Origin: Glaciimonas soli
Lineage (GTDB): Bacteria > Pseudomonadota > Gammaproteobacteria > Burkholderiales > Burkholderiaceae_D
Direction of reading: 5' to 3'
Assembly: GCF_009497155.1 (NCBI RefSeq)
Contig: NZ_WINI01000001.1
Location: 558,001-622,000 of the forward strand
Length of the DNA stretch: 64,000 nucleotides
Position 1 is the first letter of the stretch. Every line of letters starts with the position of its first letter. Below the pieces are notes generated by a model. That model ran no database searches, was not told the DNA's origin, and saw only the letters and a program-made list of their open reading frames with translations. This document shows, piece after piece, positions 18,437-27,397 of this stretch. A program made the translations under genes and the position numbers.

Positions 18437-19288
18437 ATGAAAACTCCCAAAAGAATCCAGCCCTTGGTAGAAGAAGGTCTGATCGACGAAGTGATGCGTC
18501 AGTTGATGAGTGGCAAGGAAGCCACTGTCTATGTCGTCCGTTGCGGCGACGATATCCGTTGCGCCAAGGTGTACAAAGAAGCGACCCAGCGCAGCTTTCA
18601 TCAGGCGGTTGCCTATCAGGAAGGTCGACGGGTAAAAAATAGCCGACAAGCGCGCGCCATGGAAAAAGGGACACGGTATGGACGCAAAATGGCAGAAGAA
18701 GTTTGGCAAAATGCCGAAGTCGATGCCTTGTATCGCTTAGCGGCTGCCGGCGTGCGGGTACCAACACCGTATACTTGCTTCGAAGGCGTGTTGTTAATGG
18801 AGCTGGTAACAAATGCCGAAGGTAATGCTGCTCCCCGCTTAAACGACGTCGAATTAAGCCATGAGAAAGCGTTGGAGTTTCATGCGATGTTATTGCGCGA
18901 AGTAGTACTAATGCTCTGCGCTGGCGTGATTCACGGTGATCTGTCGGAATACAACATTCTGGTCGATGCACACGGCCCTGTGATCATTGACTTACCTCAG
19001 GCAATCGATGCCGCTGGCAGCAGCGTTGCAGCCACTATGCTGGAACGTGATGTAACCAACCTAGCCAATTTCTTCGGCGCTTTTGCCCCTGAACTCATCG
19101 GCAGTCAGTATGGCAAAGAAATTTGGGCCTTGTACCAGGCCGGATTATTGACACCGGATGCGCCACTTACTGGTCGTGTTGCGCTGCCGACGGCGCCAGT
19201 CAATGTGGGTGCAGTGATTCATGAAATTGCATTGGCGCGCCAGGAGGAAGAAGATCGAATTCGTGCACAAATGGAGATGCAGGATTAA
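18437..19288 (+). CDS. RIO-type serine protein kinase
   Basis: 283 residues. The kinase features are a phosphate-binding loop GKEATVYVV (26-34), the ATP lysine in CAKVYK (K44), a catalytic loop HGDLSEYN (166-173, D168 and N173) and the metal-binding IIDLPQAID (D185), all in the RIO1-like form without a classical DFG or activation segment. Archaeal and eukaryotic RIO kinases act in ribosome maturation; the role of bacterial homologues is poorly known. It stands alone, followed by tRNA-Leu on the other strand. Confidence 0.85.
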   Translation: MKTPKRIQPLVEEGLIDEVMRQLMSGKEATVYVVRCGDDIRCAKVYKEATQRSFHQAVAYQEGRRVKNSRQARAMEKGTRYGRKMAEEVWQNAEVDALYRLAAAGVRVPTPYTCFEGVLLMELVTNAEGNAAPRLNDVELSHEKALEFHAMLLREVVLMLCAGVIHGDLSEYNILVDAHGPVIIDLPQAIDAAGSSVAATMLERDVTNLANFFGAFAPELIGSQYGKEIWALYQAGLLTPDAPLTGRVALPTAPVNVGAVIHEIALARQEEEDRIRAQMEMQD

Positions 19289-19342
19289 CGCTGCGAGCCA
19301 TTTAATATTCGCAGAATGCAGATATTAAGGAACAAATGAAAA

Positions 19343-19364
19343 CGGCTCTCATCGCTGAGAGCCG
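19343..19364 (-). terminator. Terminator after tRNA-Leu
   Basis: CGGCTCTC, loop and GAGAGCCG followed on the minus strand by TTTTC, ten bases after the tRNA 3' end. Confidence 0.75.
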
Positions 19365-19373
19365 CATATTCAT

Positions 19374-19459
19374 TGGTGCCCGAGGCCGGACTTGAACCGG
19401 CACACCCATAAGGCGAGAGATTTTAAGTCTCTTGTGTCTACCGATTTCACCACTCGGGC
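19374..19459 (-). tRNA. tRNA-Leu (anticodon UAA)
   Basis: The minus strand begins GCCCGAGTGGTGAAATCGG, a class II tRNA with acceptor stem GCCCGAG/CTCGGGC, a long variable arm (CTCGCCTTATGGGTG region), a T-loop GGTTCAAGTCC and an encoded CCA at 19374. The anticodon loop is CTTAAAA with anticodon TAA, reading UUA and UUG. It does not read CUA, the codon that dominates the leader peptides at 52.6 kb. Confidence 0.96.
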
Positions 19460-20008
19460 AGTGTACGCACTTAACTAAATAAAAGCGTAAATAAAAATGT
19501 CGAAAAACATTTTTTCTAAATCTAGGCAGGGGCGCATTCTATCAGGTTCTTGCGAGAACGGCTAGATTCCATGTATAAAATTTTTGCCTCTCGTGATTAA
19601 TCCAAAAGTACGCGATGCTTGTGCGTCAGTTTAGTCAGGAACGTACTGTGATTAATGTGATGTAAAATATGCGCGTTTTGAAATTGCTGCAGTCTACGCA
19701 TACCGAAACATAAAACATAGGAAGCATTGAGTGTATGTAAATATTGGCAGTTTGCATTTATCTGAACTTCCACCCTTCTAAAAACTCTAAAAAGCAACAA
19801 ATGATCGTTGTTTTTGCTTTTTAAACAACCACTCAACACCAGTTTCCTCATTTAACGATTGAAATAGTGAAGAGTGACCCCATTTTAAGGCCATCGTGAC
19901 TATGGCCTACGGCCGGCGTTAGGAAGCCAGCCGCGCTGATGTAGTGCTCATTTACAAGATGTGCACACCTCAGACATAGAAAAAAGACAATTTTAGGAGA
20001 TATGCTGC
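19460..20008. other. Intergenic region, 549 bp
   Basis: AT-rich. A minus-strand frame of 84 codons (19597-19851) has no recognisable family, no good ribosome site and an odd composition, so I do not call it a gene. A small hairpin (GGCCTACGGCC-like) lies near 19905. Nothing else is supported. Confidence 0.35.
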
Positions 20009-20491
20009 ATGGCGATAGTGAATAAAAGCAGTGTAGAGCAGGCTTGTGATATTACTTTTGCAAGTGTTACAAAACAAGATTTCGAGAGCTTGGTTGCGCT
20101 GCGCATTGCTGCTATGCGTGACAGCCTCGAACGAGTCGGGCGTTTTGATCCGGTGCGTGCACGTGAAAGATTAAAAAGCGGCTTTAAGGCGGAATACGCC
20201 CGCCATATTTTATTTAATGGAGCGCATGCTGGATTTTTTGTGTTGAAGCCTTCAGGCCAAGTGATGCTGCTGGATCACTTATATATCCATCCGGATTATC
20301 AAGGCCAAGGAATAGGCGCAATGACGATGATCAACATCATCGCGCAAGCCGACGCATTGGGATTGCCGATACAAGTAAGCGCGCTCAAGGGTAGCCGCTC
20401 CAATCACTTTTATCAGTCGCATGGTTTTGTTGAAACCGGCGAAAGTGAGTGGGATATTTGCTATCTGCGTGCACTTGGCACCGAGATGTAA
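20009..20491 (+). CDS. GNAT-family N-acetyltransferase
   Basis: 160 residues. The acetyl-CoA-binding motif A is clear (LYIHPDYQGQGIGAMTM, with QGQGIG around residue 99), as is the C-terminal FYQSHGFVETGESEWD. A good ribosome site (AGGAG, 8 bases) precedes the ATG. The acceptor substrate is unknown. A terminator follows at 20514. Confidence 0.85.
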   Translation: MAIVNKSSVEQACDITFASVTKQDFESLVALRIAAMRDSLERVGRFDPVRARERLKSGFKAEYARHILFNGAHAGFFVLKPSGQVMLLDHLYIHPDYQGQGIGAMTMINIIAQADALGLPIQVSALKGSRSNHFYQSHGFVETGESEWDICYLRALGTEM

Positions 20492-20513
20492 TTTCGATTT
20501 GCATGAGAAACAA

Positions 20514-20556
20514 GCTTGTTGTGCGATTGCATTGCGCAACAAGCGGCGTATTTTTT
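20514..20556 (+). terminator. Terminator after the GNAT gene
   Basis: GCTTGTTGTGCGAT and ATTGCGCAACAAGC form a stem with two mismatched or wobble pairs, and TTTTTT follows at about 20550. Confidence 0.7.
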
Positions 20557-21101
20557 GCTTCTGACTTTCTGACACAGAACGGAAGCGTAGTTACTCCCAC
20601 TCTTCCTCTTCTTCGGCAGCTCATCCCAATCAGTTGTGTAATTGGGCGGCCGTCTCTTCGAGCACCCTATCCCCCCTGACTATCCAACGACTGAACCGAG
20701 TTGTACGATATTTCTGTCATATTAAAGATTCAATCTAACCAGCGCCGCCGTGACTGCAGGTGCATGCTTTGTTTACTCATCTCTCCGTGCAAACCCCCAT
20801 GTTTGGCTACGCAGGCGCCGGGTGCCTGCATCGATCCAATTGGCCGACGGTTTAATGTCGGATTACGACCCTGTGCGAACGTTCAGACTATCGACAACCA
20901 GACGTTCATTGTTTAAATATTTCTTTTGGGATGTCAGCCGCGACAGGCCAGCTTACCTGCACCGAAGGGCAGCAGACACTGCACGTTTGTACAAATGACA
21001 TGCAGATTTTCGACGTGCATAGTTCCTCACGGTGGCTTGCGCTCGCCTCTTGGTACGGTTATCAAAACACAATCGAAATCCAAACACGTAAGGAGTGTCT
21101 G
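20557..21101. other. Intergenic region, 545 bp, upstream of the sulfatase
   Basis: No convincing gene. Several short overlapping frames exist in both directions but none has a ribosome site or recognisable sequence. Composition differs from the flanks and shifts toward higher GC near the sulfatase, compatible with the sulfatase having been acquired together with upstream DNA. Confidence 0.3.
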
Positions 21102-22658
21102 ATGGAATCAAAATCGAAAAAAAAGGCTGGCGGCAAGAAACCCAACATTCTCGTGATCTGGGGCGATGATATCGGCATCTACAACCTGTCTTGTTACAGC
21201 CATGGCGTGATGGGCTACAAAACGCCCAACATTGATCGCATAGCCAAGGAAGGCATGATGTTCACGGATTCGTATGGTGAACAGAGTTGTACCGCCGGCC
21301 GATCTTCGTTCATCACCGGTCAGAGCGTACACCGCACCGGGCTGTCAAAGGTCGGTATGCCGGGCGCCGACAGCGGACTGCAGCCGGAAGACGCGACAAT
21401 TGCCGAGCTTCTGAAGCCGCTGGGCTATTCAACCGGACAGTTCGGCAAGAATCATCTTGGCGACATGAACAAATACCTGCCGACCGTGCACGGATTCGAT
21501 GAATTTTTTGGCAACCTCTATCACCTGAATGCGGAGGAAGACCCAGAAGATCCGGACTATCCGAAAGATCCGAAATTCCGTGCCAAGTTTCTGCCGCGAG
21601 GCGTTCTCAAGTGCAAGGCAACAGATAAAGACGATGCCACCGAAGAGCCACGCTGGGGCCGCGTCGGCAAACAGATTATCGAGGACACAGGCCCTCTCAC
21701 GAAAAAGCGCATGGAAACCATCGACGACGAAATCATCGGTGGTGCAAAGGACTTCATCACACGTCATGCGAATGACGAAAACCCGTTCTTTTGCTGGGTT
21801 AATACCACCCACATGCATTTCCGTACACATCCGAAACCCGAACACGTGGGTCAAGCTGGGGAAAGTCAGTCACCGTACCACGACACAATGATCGACCACG
21901 ACAGACACGTCGGCGAGTTGCTCGATCTGCTGGACGAACTCGGAATTGCCGAAGATACCTTCGTTATGTACTCGACCGACAACGGCCCGCACATGAACTC
22001 TTGGCCAGATGCTGGTATGACACCGTTCCGCAGCGAAAAAGATACGAACTGGGAAGGCGCATTTCGCATTCCTAAGCTTATACGCTGGCCTGGCAAGGTT
22101 CCTGCAGGTTTCATATCTAATGAAATCGTTCAGCATCACGACTGGCTTCCAACCTTCCTGGCCATTGCCGGTGAGCCGGACATCATTGAAAAGTGCAAAA
22201 AGGGGCACACTGCCGGCGACAAGAAGTTCAAGGTGCACATCGACGGCTACAACCTCTTGCCTTTCCTGACCACAGAGGGCGTGAAGAGTCCGCGCGAAGA
22301 GTTCATGTACTTCGACGATGATGGCAATCTGGTCGCAATCCGGATGAACAACTGGAAGTTCGTATTCATGGAGCAACGCGTCGAGGGAACTCTCAAAATT
22401 TGGATGGAGCCCTTTGTCGTCCTGCGGACGCCCAAAGCCTTCAACCTGCGCACTGACCCATTGGAACGCGCTGATATCACTTCCAATACCTACTACGACT
22501 GGTTCATGACAAAGGGCTACCGCCTTTTCGCAGCACAGGCTATTGTTGGCGCGTTCATGTCGACATTCAAGGAATTCCCGCCGAGACAAAAAGCGGCGAG
22601 CTTTACTATCGAACAGGCACACGAAAAAATGGGCAGCGCTGCGGCGGCGTCCAAGTAG
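21102..22658 (+). CDS. Type I (formylglycine-dependent) sulfatase, cytosolic
   Basis: 518 residues from the ATG at 21102, which has AAGGAG 8 bases upstream; the open frame runs 57 codons further. The alkaline-phosphatase-superfamily core shows NILVIWGDDIG (metal aspartates), the sulfatase signature CTAGRSSFITGQ with C63 as the residue converted to formylglycine, GKNHLGD, HMHFRTHP and STDNGPH. No signal peptide is present (MESKSKKKAGGKKP), so the enzyme should stay in the cytosol. Substrate unknown: aryl, choline or other sulfate esters are possible. No formylglycine-generating enzyme, anaerobic maturase or sulfate permease is adjacent. GC-rich codon use differs from neighbours. Confidence 0.88.
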   Translation: MESKSKKKAGGKKPNILVIWGDDIGIYNLSCYSHGVMGYKTPNIDRIAKEGMMFTDSYGEQSCTAGRSSFITGQSVHRTGLSKVGMPGADSGLQPEDATIAELLKPLGYSTGQFGKNHLGDMNKYLPTVHGFDEFFGNLYHLNAEEDPEDPDYPKDPKFRAKFLPRGVLKCKATDKDDATEEPRWGRVGKQIIEDTGPLTKKRMETIDDEIIGGAKDFITRHANDENPFFCWVNTTHMHFRTHPKPEHVGQAGESQSPYHDTMIDHDRHVGELLDLLDELGIAEDTFVMYSTDNGPHMNSWPDAGMTPFRSEKDTNWEGAFRIPKLIRWPGKVPAGFISNEIVQHHDWLPTFLAIAGEPDIIEKCKKGHTAGDKKFKVHIDGYNLLPFLTTEGVKSPREEFMYFDDDGNLVAIRMNNWKFVFMEQRVEGTLKIWMEPFVVLRTPKAFNLRTDPLERADITSNTYYDWFMTKGYRLFAAQAIVGAFMSTFKEFPPRQKAASFTIEQAHEKMGSAAAASK

Positions 22659-22669
22659 TATTGAGTATT

Positions 22670-22701
22670 GGTTATCGCCTGTCTGAAAGCGGGCGATAAC
22701 C
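22670..22701 (+). terminator. Hairpin after the sulfatase gene
   Basis: GGTTATCGCC, loop and GGCGATAACC: a perfect 10-bp stem 11 bases after the stop. It lacks a T-run, so its role as terminator is inferred from position. Confidence 0.5.
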
Positions 22702-22781
22702 TATTACTCAGATTCGCGACTGTCAGCTTCCGCCACCGATTCCGGTCATTCAATGGAGAGCAAGTCTCGATAAGATCCGTC

Positions 22782-22819
22782 ACATCATATGTGGTAAAGC
22801 AAGCTAATACATATGATGT
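22782..22819. repeat. 11-bp inverted repeat between convergent genes
   Basis: ACATCATATGT and ACATATGATGT are perfect reverse complements separated by 16 bases. It sits just before the 3' end of the molybdenum hydroxylase large subunit. It could be a terminator stem or a protein-binding site. Confidence 0.5.
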
Positions 22820-22854
22820 AGCACAAACCCCGTTCACGCTACATCACGCTCGCC

Positions 22855-25203
22855 TCACACTGCTTTTTTCGCTTGATCCCGAATCGGCAAATCACGTATC
22901 CGCTTGCCAACTGCTGCAAAAATCGCATTGCATAAAGCTGGTGCAATCGGTGGTGTTGCTGGTTCACCGACACCTCCCAAAGGCAGATCAAACGGATGCT
23001 CAATGATATGCACATGAATTTCTTTTGGTGCTGAGAATGCGCGCATCACATCGTACTCATGGAAATTCCCCTGAACCGCTGCGCCGTCTTTGAATGTGAT
23101 TTCACCAGACAATGCCAAGCTCAAACCCATGATGCAAGCACCTTCAACCTGAGAGCGAATTCGATCTGGCGTAATCGCAGGGCCGCAATCAATCGCCACA
23201 TCAACCCGTGGAATGCTGATGTCGCCATTGTCACTAACCACCACTTCCACCACTGCGGCGGCGTAACTCATGAAACTATAAGTCACGGCTAAACCTTGAC
23301 CGCTGCCTTTTGCCATTTTCTTGCCCCAGCCAGCTTCCTTGGTTGCGCGCTCAACCACTTGTCGCATACGGCCAGCGTCTAATGGATATAACGTTGGTGA
23401 CTCACCATAGTTAGTCTTATCAGACATTTCCGCCGGATTGATTTTGCGTGCCGGGCCGATCAACTCTAGCAAAAAATCTTTGTGATCGCGCTTTGCTGCG
23501 GCCGCCAATTCTGCGACGAATGATTGGACTGCAAACGCATGAGGAATGTTGTATACCGACCGAAACCAGCCAATTCGGGTATGCGCTTCAACTTCTGGCG
23601 CTTCGATACGAATATTCGGAATGACAAACGGAATGTTGATAGCACCCATCCCTAGTTCCGATGCCGACTCCCCTTTTGCGCCAGCTACAAACGTCGAAGC
23701 GATCGTTGGCGCGGCAGAACGATGTAACCACGCCTGCGGTTTTCCGTTCGCGTCCATTGTGCTTTCCAAATGTTCTAGCGAGACCGTATGGTAATAATCG
23801 TGACGCAAATCATCTTCGCGTGTCCATGTCACTTTGACTGGCTTACCGTCCATTGCTTGTGATAACAATGCTGCTTCTGCCGCATAATCCGGTTTCGACT
23901 TACGGCCGAAACCGCCGCCCAGCAAAGTAACGTTGACCTGGACATTCTCTGCCTTCCAGCCTAGTCGCTTGGCCACTGTTTCACGAGCCGCTTGCGGATC
24001 CTGAACACAGGCCCACACTTCGCATTTGCCATTGGCGATGCGCGCTGTTGCAGCAGGCGGCTCCATCGTGGCATGCGCCAAATGAGGAATATAGTATTCC
24101 GCAGCGATCAGCTTATTTGCATTCTTGGCTTTATCCAATACTGCCATCACATCGCCATCATTGCGCATCACTTTGGCGCTCTTGCGAGCAGCATCTTGCA
24201 AGGTCGCTTTGAAAGTCGCTGAGTCGTAATTTGCATTATTGCCAGCGTCTTTATTATCCCAAGTGATCTTTAATGCGTCCCTTCCCTTGATTGCAGCCCA
24301 GGTGTTGCTGGCAATAACAGCTATACCGCCCAAAGGATTAAATAGGGCCGGCGGTGGACTCCCCTTCAGCTCTATCACGCGTAGTACGCCCGGCACTTTT
24401 TTCGCCTCGGTTGCATCAAAACTCGCAACCTTTCCGCCAAACACTGGCGGACGCGCAATCACCGCATACACCATACCGTCCAGGCGAGTGTCGATACCGT
24501 ATTGGGTGTTGCCAGTGACAATGTTATGAAAATCGATGCTATCAAATTTTACTTTACCGATATAACGGAATTCTGCAGCATCTTTTAAGTGGACTACAGC
24601 AGGTGCGGGCAACCCTAGCTTGGCTGCTTCCATTGCCAATTCGCCATAGCCCAACTGACGCCCGGTTTTCGCATGATGCACAACATGATTTTTCGCGGCG
24701 ACTTCTGAAACGGGCACATTCCAACGCGTTGCCGCTGCCGTTTCCAGCATCACGCGTGCAGTAGCGCCGACCCGGCGCATAGGCATAAAGAAGTGACGCA
24801 TACTGCGCGAACCATCGGTATTTTGATTGCCGTAGCGGCTTTCATCAGCCACGGCTTGTATCACGCGTACGCGGCTCCAATCGGCTTCCAGTTCATCGGC
24901 CACCACCAATGGCAAACTAGTCCGTATCCCTTGCCCCATTTCCGAACGATGGGCGATGATGGTGACAATACCGTCGGCGGCAATGGAAACAAACACCAAG
25001 GGGTTATCGACTGTGCCACCCGGCATCGCAGCGCCACCATATTTCTTTTCTGGCATCGCAACGTCTGCAGCACGAACAATACCTGTCACACCAACCGTCA
25101 ACGCCAGGCCAGATAATGCACCGACACCTTTAAGCCAGTCACGGCGACTGATGCCATTTAAAGGAAGACTTTCTGTAGATTCAAGATCGAAGGCGGCGCT
25201 CAT
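22855..25203 (-). CDS. iorB: Molybdopterin-binding subunit of an isoquinoline 1-oxidoreductase/aldehyde oxidase-type hydroxylase
   Basis: 782 residues. A twin-arginine signal ([22 protein letters not shown] at 20-21) indicates folded export to the periplasm. The xanthine-dehydrogenase-type Mo-binding regions are recognisable: [33 protein letters not shown], and near the C-terminus [18 protein letters not shown] with the catalytic glutamate. It overlaps iorA by 4 bases (ATGA). Natural substrate unknown: N-heterocycles or aldehydes are typical of the family. Confidence 0.87.
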   Translation of the reverse strand: MSAAFDLESTESLPLNGISRRDWLKGVGALSGLALTVGVTGIVRAADVAMPEKKYGGAAMPGGTVDNPLVFVSIAADGIVTIIAHRSEMGQGIRTSLPLVVADELEADWSRVRVIQAVADESRYGNQNTDGSRSMRHFFMPMRRVGATARVMLETAAATRWNVPVSEVAAKNHVVHHAKTGRQLGYGELAMEAAKLGLPAPAVVHLKDAAEFRYIGKVKFDSIDFHNIVTGNTQYGIDTRLDGMVYAVIARPPVFGGKVASFDATEAKKVPGVLRVIELKGSPPPALFNPLGGIAVIASNTWAAIKGRDALKITWDNKDAGNNANYDSATFKATLQDAARKSAKVMRNDGDVMAVLDKAKNANKLIAAEYYIPHLAHATMEPPAATARIANGKCEVWACVQDPQAARETVAKRLGWKAENVQVNVTLLGGGFGRKSKPDYAAEAALLSQAMDGKPVKVTWTREDDLRHDYYHTVSLEHLESTMDANGKPQAWLHRSAAPTIASTFVAGAKGESASELGMGAINIPFVIPNIRIEAPEVEAHTRIGWFRSVYNIPHAFAVQSFVAELAAAAKRDHKDFLLELIGPARKINPAEMSDKTNYGESPTLYPLDAGRMRQVVERATKEAGWGKKMAKGSGQGLAVTYSFMSYAAAVVEVVVSDNGDISIPRVDVAIDCGPAITPDRIRSQVEGACIMGLSLALSGEITFKDGAAVQGNFHEYDVMRAFSAPKEIHVHIIEHPFDLPLGGVGEPATPPIAPALCNAIFAAVGKRIRDLPIRDQAKKAV

Positions 25204-25679
25204 TTTGCGCCTCCTTTGCTTGCGGTATGTGTAGCAGCGGCCTGCTTAATAGCCGCTTTGATGCGAGTGTAAGTTCCGCAACGACAGATGTTGCCGCTCA
25301 TCGCGTCATCAATATCTTTGTCTGTCGGTTTGGCATTCGTTTTAAGTAAAGCCGTGGCTGACATAATTTGACCGGCCTGACAATATCCGCATTGCGGCAC
25401 GCCTAAGGCAATCCACGCTTGCTGCACTGCATAACCAACGCTGTCGTCACTCATGGCTTCAATGGTGGTGATTTTTTTGCCTGCCGCTGCACTAATCGGT
25501 GTGACACATGATCGTATCGGCTCTCCATCAAGATGCACTGTACAGGCACCGCATAAAGCCATACCACAACCAAATTTTGTCCCCGTTAAACCGATATTGT
25601 CGCGTAAGGTCCAGAGAATCGGCGTGTCGTCGGGCAATGCGACATCATGCTGTTTGCCGTTGATGGTGAGTGTCGTCAT
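25200..25679 (-). CDS. iorA: (2Fe-2S)-binding subunit of the same hydroxylase
   Basis: 159 residues. The N-terminal plant-type ferredoxin cluster ([17 protein letters not shown], plus an upstream Cys-free start) is followed by the four-helix bundle cluster with [10 protein letters not shown] and [11 protein letters not shown]. It transfers electrons from the molybdenum centre. Translationally coupled to iorB. No cytochrome c subunit or XdhC-type chaperone is adjacent, though such partners are often found with this family. Confidence 0.9.
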   Translation of the reverse strand: MTTLTINGKQHDVALPDDTPILWTLRDNIGLTGTKFGCGMALCGACTVHLDGEPIRSCVTPISAAAGKKITTIEAMSDDSVGYAVQQAWIALGVPQCGYCQAGQIMSATALLKTNAKPTDKDIDDAMSGNICRCGTYTRIKAAIKQAAATHTASKGGAK

Positions 25680-25757
25680 GGTTATACTCGCAATGAAATT
25701 AATTGTTTATTTTATATCCATTTAATAATAATACTCATCAAAACCTTTTAAAAATGC

Positions 25758-25800
25758 AAAAAGCCGAAAAGTAATATTAATACTTTTCGGCTTTGCTTTT
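25758..25800. terminator. Terminator of the GntP permease gene
   Basis: AAAGCCGAAAAGTA, loop and TACTTTTCGGCTTT: a perfect 14-bp stem with A/T flanks on both sides. It follows the minus-strand GntP gene stop at 25853. Confidence 0.8.
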
Positions 25801-25852
25801 TCTAATGCAATTTTAAGATCGTCAACCGCTAAAAAATCGGCAAATCTTTGTT

Positions 25853-27244
25853 TTACACGATTCCGGTTAAATAATAAGTCGCAATCACTACAAACACCGC
25901 AATCGTCTTGATCATAGTAATCACAAAAATATCTTTATATGACTGTCGGTGCGACAACCCGGTAACCGCCAACAAGGTAATGACAGCACCGTTGTGCGGT
26001 AAGGTATCCATCCCGCCACTGGCCATCGCCGCGACGCGGTGGAATACTTCTAACGGGATACCCGCCGCTTGTGCATTTTCAATAAACGTATGCGACATCG
26101 CTGCCAAAGCGATACTCAAACCACCGGATGCGGAGCCAGTTATCCCTGCCAAAGCCGTCACCGTCACGGCTTCATTCACCAGCGGATTCGGAATAGATTT
26201 CAAGGCATTGGCGATCACGATAAAGCCTGGCAAGCCAGCTATCACTGCTCCAAAACCGTATTCAGATGCGGTATTCATCGATGCTAACAAAGCGCCACTA
26301 ACCGCTGCTTTGCTGCCTTCCGCAAATTTCGCCTTAACTGCTTTAAAAGCAAAAAGAAACACCGTCAAAATCCCCAGCAACAACGCTGCTTCCACAGCCC
26401 AGATCGCCACCACGCTTGAGACTTGGGTGGTGATCGGTTTAGTGGTCCCTGCCAATGTCATTTCGTGCGTAGGACCGTACCAGATTGGAATCCAGACCGT
26501 GAATACTTTGTTCATCACTCCAACCACCACTAACGGTAGCAATGCAATCAAAGGATTCACCAATTTATCATCTGCAATTTGCTCTGGTTCATTCAGCAAA
26601 TTGGTGCCATAACCTTCATCATTAGCAGCAGCACGACGGCGGCACCACTCCAGATAGATCAGCCCGACCACCAAAATAAAGACCGCACCGATCACACCTA
26701 ACCATGGCGCTGCCCAAGTGTTAGTGCCGAAAAAAGTAGTGGGAATAATGTTTTGAATCTGTGGTGTGCCGGGCAAAGAATCCATCGTAAAAGTGAATGC
26801 GCCCAACGCAATCGTGCCTGGTATCAGACGCTTGGGGATATTACCTTGACGGAACATCTCTGCAGCAAATGGATAAACCGCAAACACCACTACAAACAAG
26901 GAAACGCCACCGTAAGTAAGCAAGGCACACACCAGCACAATCGACAGCATGGCCCGTTGCCGTCCAACCAACTTGATCACGCTGGAGACGATGGCTTTGG
27001 AGAAGCCTGATAACTCAATCACCTTGCCAAACACTGCACCCAGCAAAAACACCGGGAAGTAAAGTTTGACGAAACCCACCATTTTGTCCATAAAGACGCC
27101 GGTAAACATCGGCGCCACCATGGAAGGATCGGTCAGTAAAACAGCGCCCAATGCCGCAACTGGTGCAAACAAAATAACGCTGTAGCCGCGATACGCAACA
27201 AACATCAAAAACAGCAAAGCCAAAAGAACAATGATAAAACTCAT
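25853..27244 (-). CDS. GntP-family permease (gluconate/hydroxy-acid:H+ symporter)
   Basis: 463 residues and about 12-14 hydrophobic segments. Family blocks are FLLGAVFGKVIELSGFSKAI, YGGVSLFVVVFAVYPFA, GTIALGAFTFTMDSLPGTPQIQN and the C-terminal HRVAAMASGGMDTLPHNGAV, a form common in permeases for D-beta-hydroxybutyrate or other short hydroxy acids. Ribosome site GGAG. It is a single-gene unit with its own terminator; substrate is not resolved. Confidence 0.87.
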   Translation of the reverse strand: MSFIIVLLALLFLMFVAYRGYSVILFAPVAALGAVLLTDPSMVAPMFTGVFMDKMVGFVKLYFPVFLLGAVFGKVIELSGFSKAIVSSVIKLVGRQRAMLSIVLVCALLTYGGVSLFVVVFAVYPFAAEMFRQGNIPKRLIPGTIALGAFTFTMDSLPGTPQIQNIIPTTFFGTNTWAAPWLGVIGAVFILVVGLIYLEWCRRRAAANDEGYGTNLLNEPEQIADDKLVNPLIALLPLVVVGVMNKVFTVWIPIWYGPTHEMTLAGTTKPITTQVSSVVAIWAVEAALLLGILTVFLFAFKAVKAKFAEGSKAAVSGALLASMNTASEYGFGAVIAGLPGFIVIANALKSIPNPLVNEAVTVTALAGITGSASGGLSIALAAMSHTFIENAQAAGIPLEVFHRVAAMASGGMDTLPHNGAVITLLAVTGLSHRQSYKDIFVITMIKTIAVFVVIATYYLTGIV

Positions 27245-27397
27245 ACCGCAATCTCCTTATTTACGTCCAATACTTGCTCAATCTACAATTGACAACATTG
27301 AATTTAATTGCGGGCATGCTATTTAATATCATGCCATTTGTCTATCTATTTTCTGCTGTAGTTCTTACGTAGTCATGACAAATGCATTACCCATTCA

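Noticed and set aside
18432-18971. 179-codon frame antisense to the RIO kinase
   Set aside because: Arg/His-rich shadow frame; the kinase motifs are unambiguous on the plus strand.
19597-19851. 84-codon minus-strand ORF
   Set aside because: No ribosome site, no family and atypical residue mix; not called as a gene.
21870-22622. 250-codon frame antisense to the sulfatase
   Set aside because: The sulfatase frame carries the complete family signature; the antisense frame has no recognisable sequence or ribosome site and reflects GC-rich codons.
25908-26612. 234-codon frame antisense to the GntP permease
   Set aside because: Shadow of a membrane protein gene; no ribosome site, no family.
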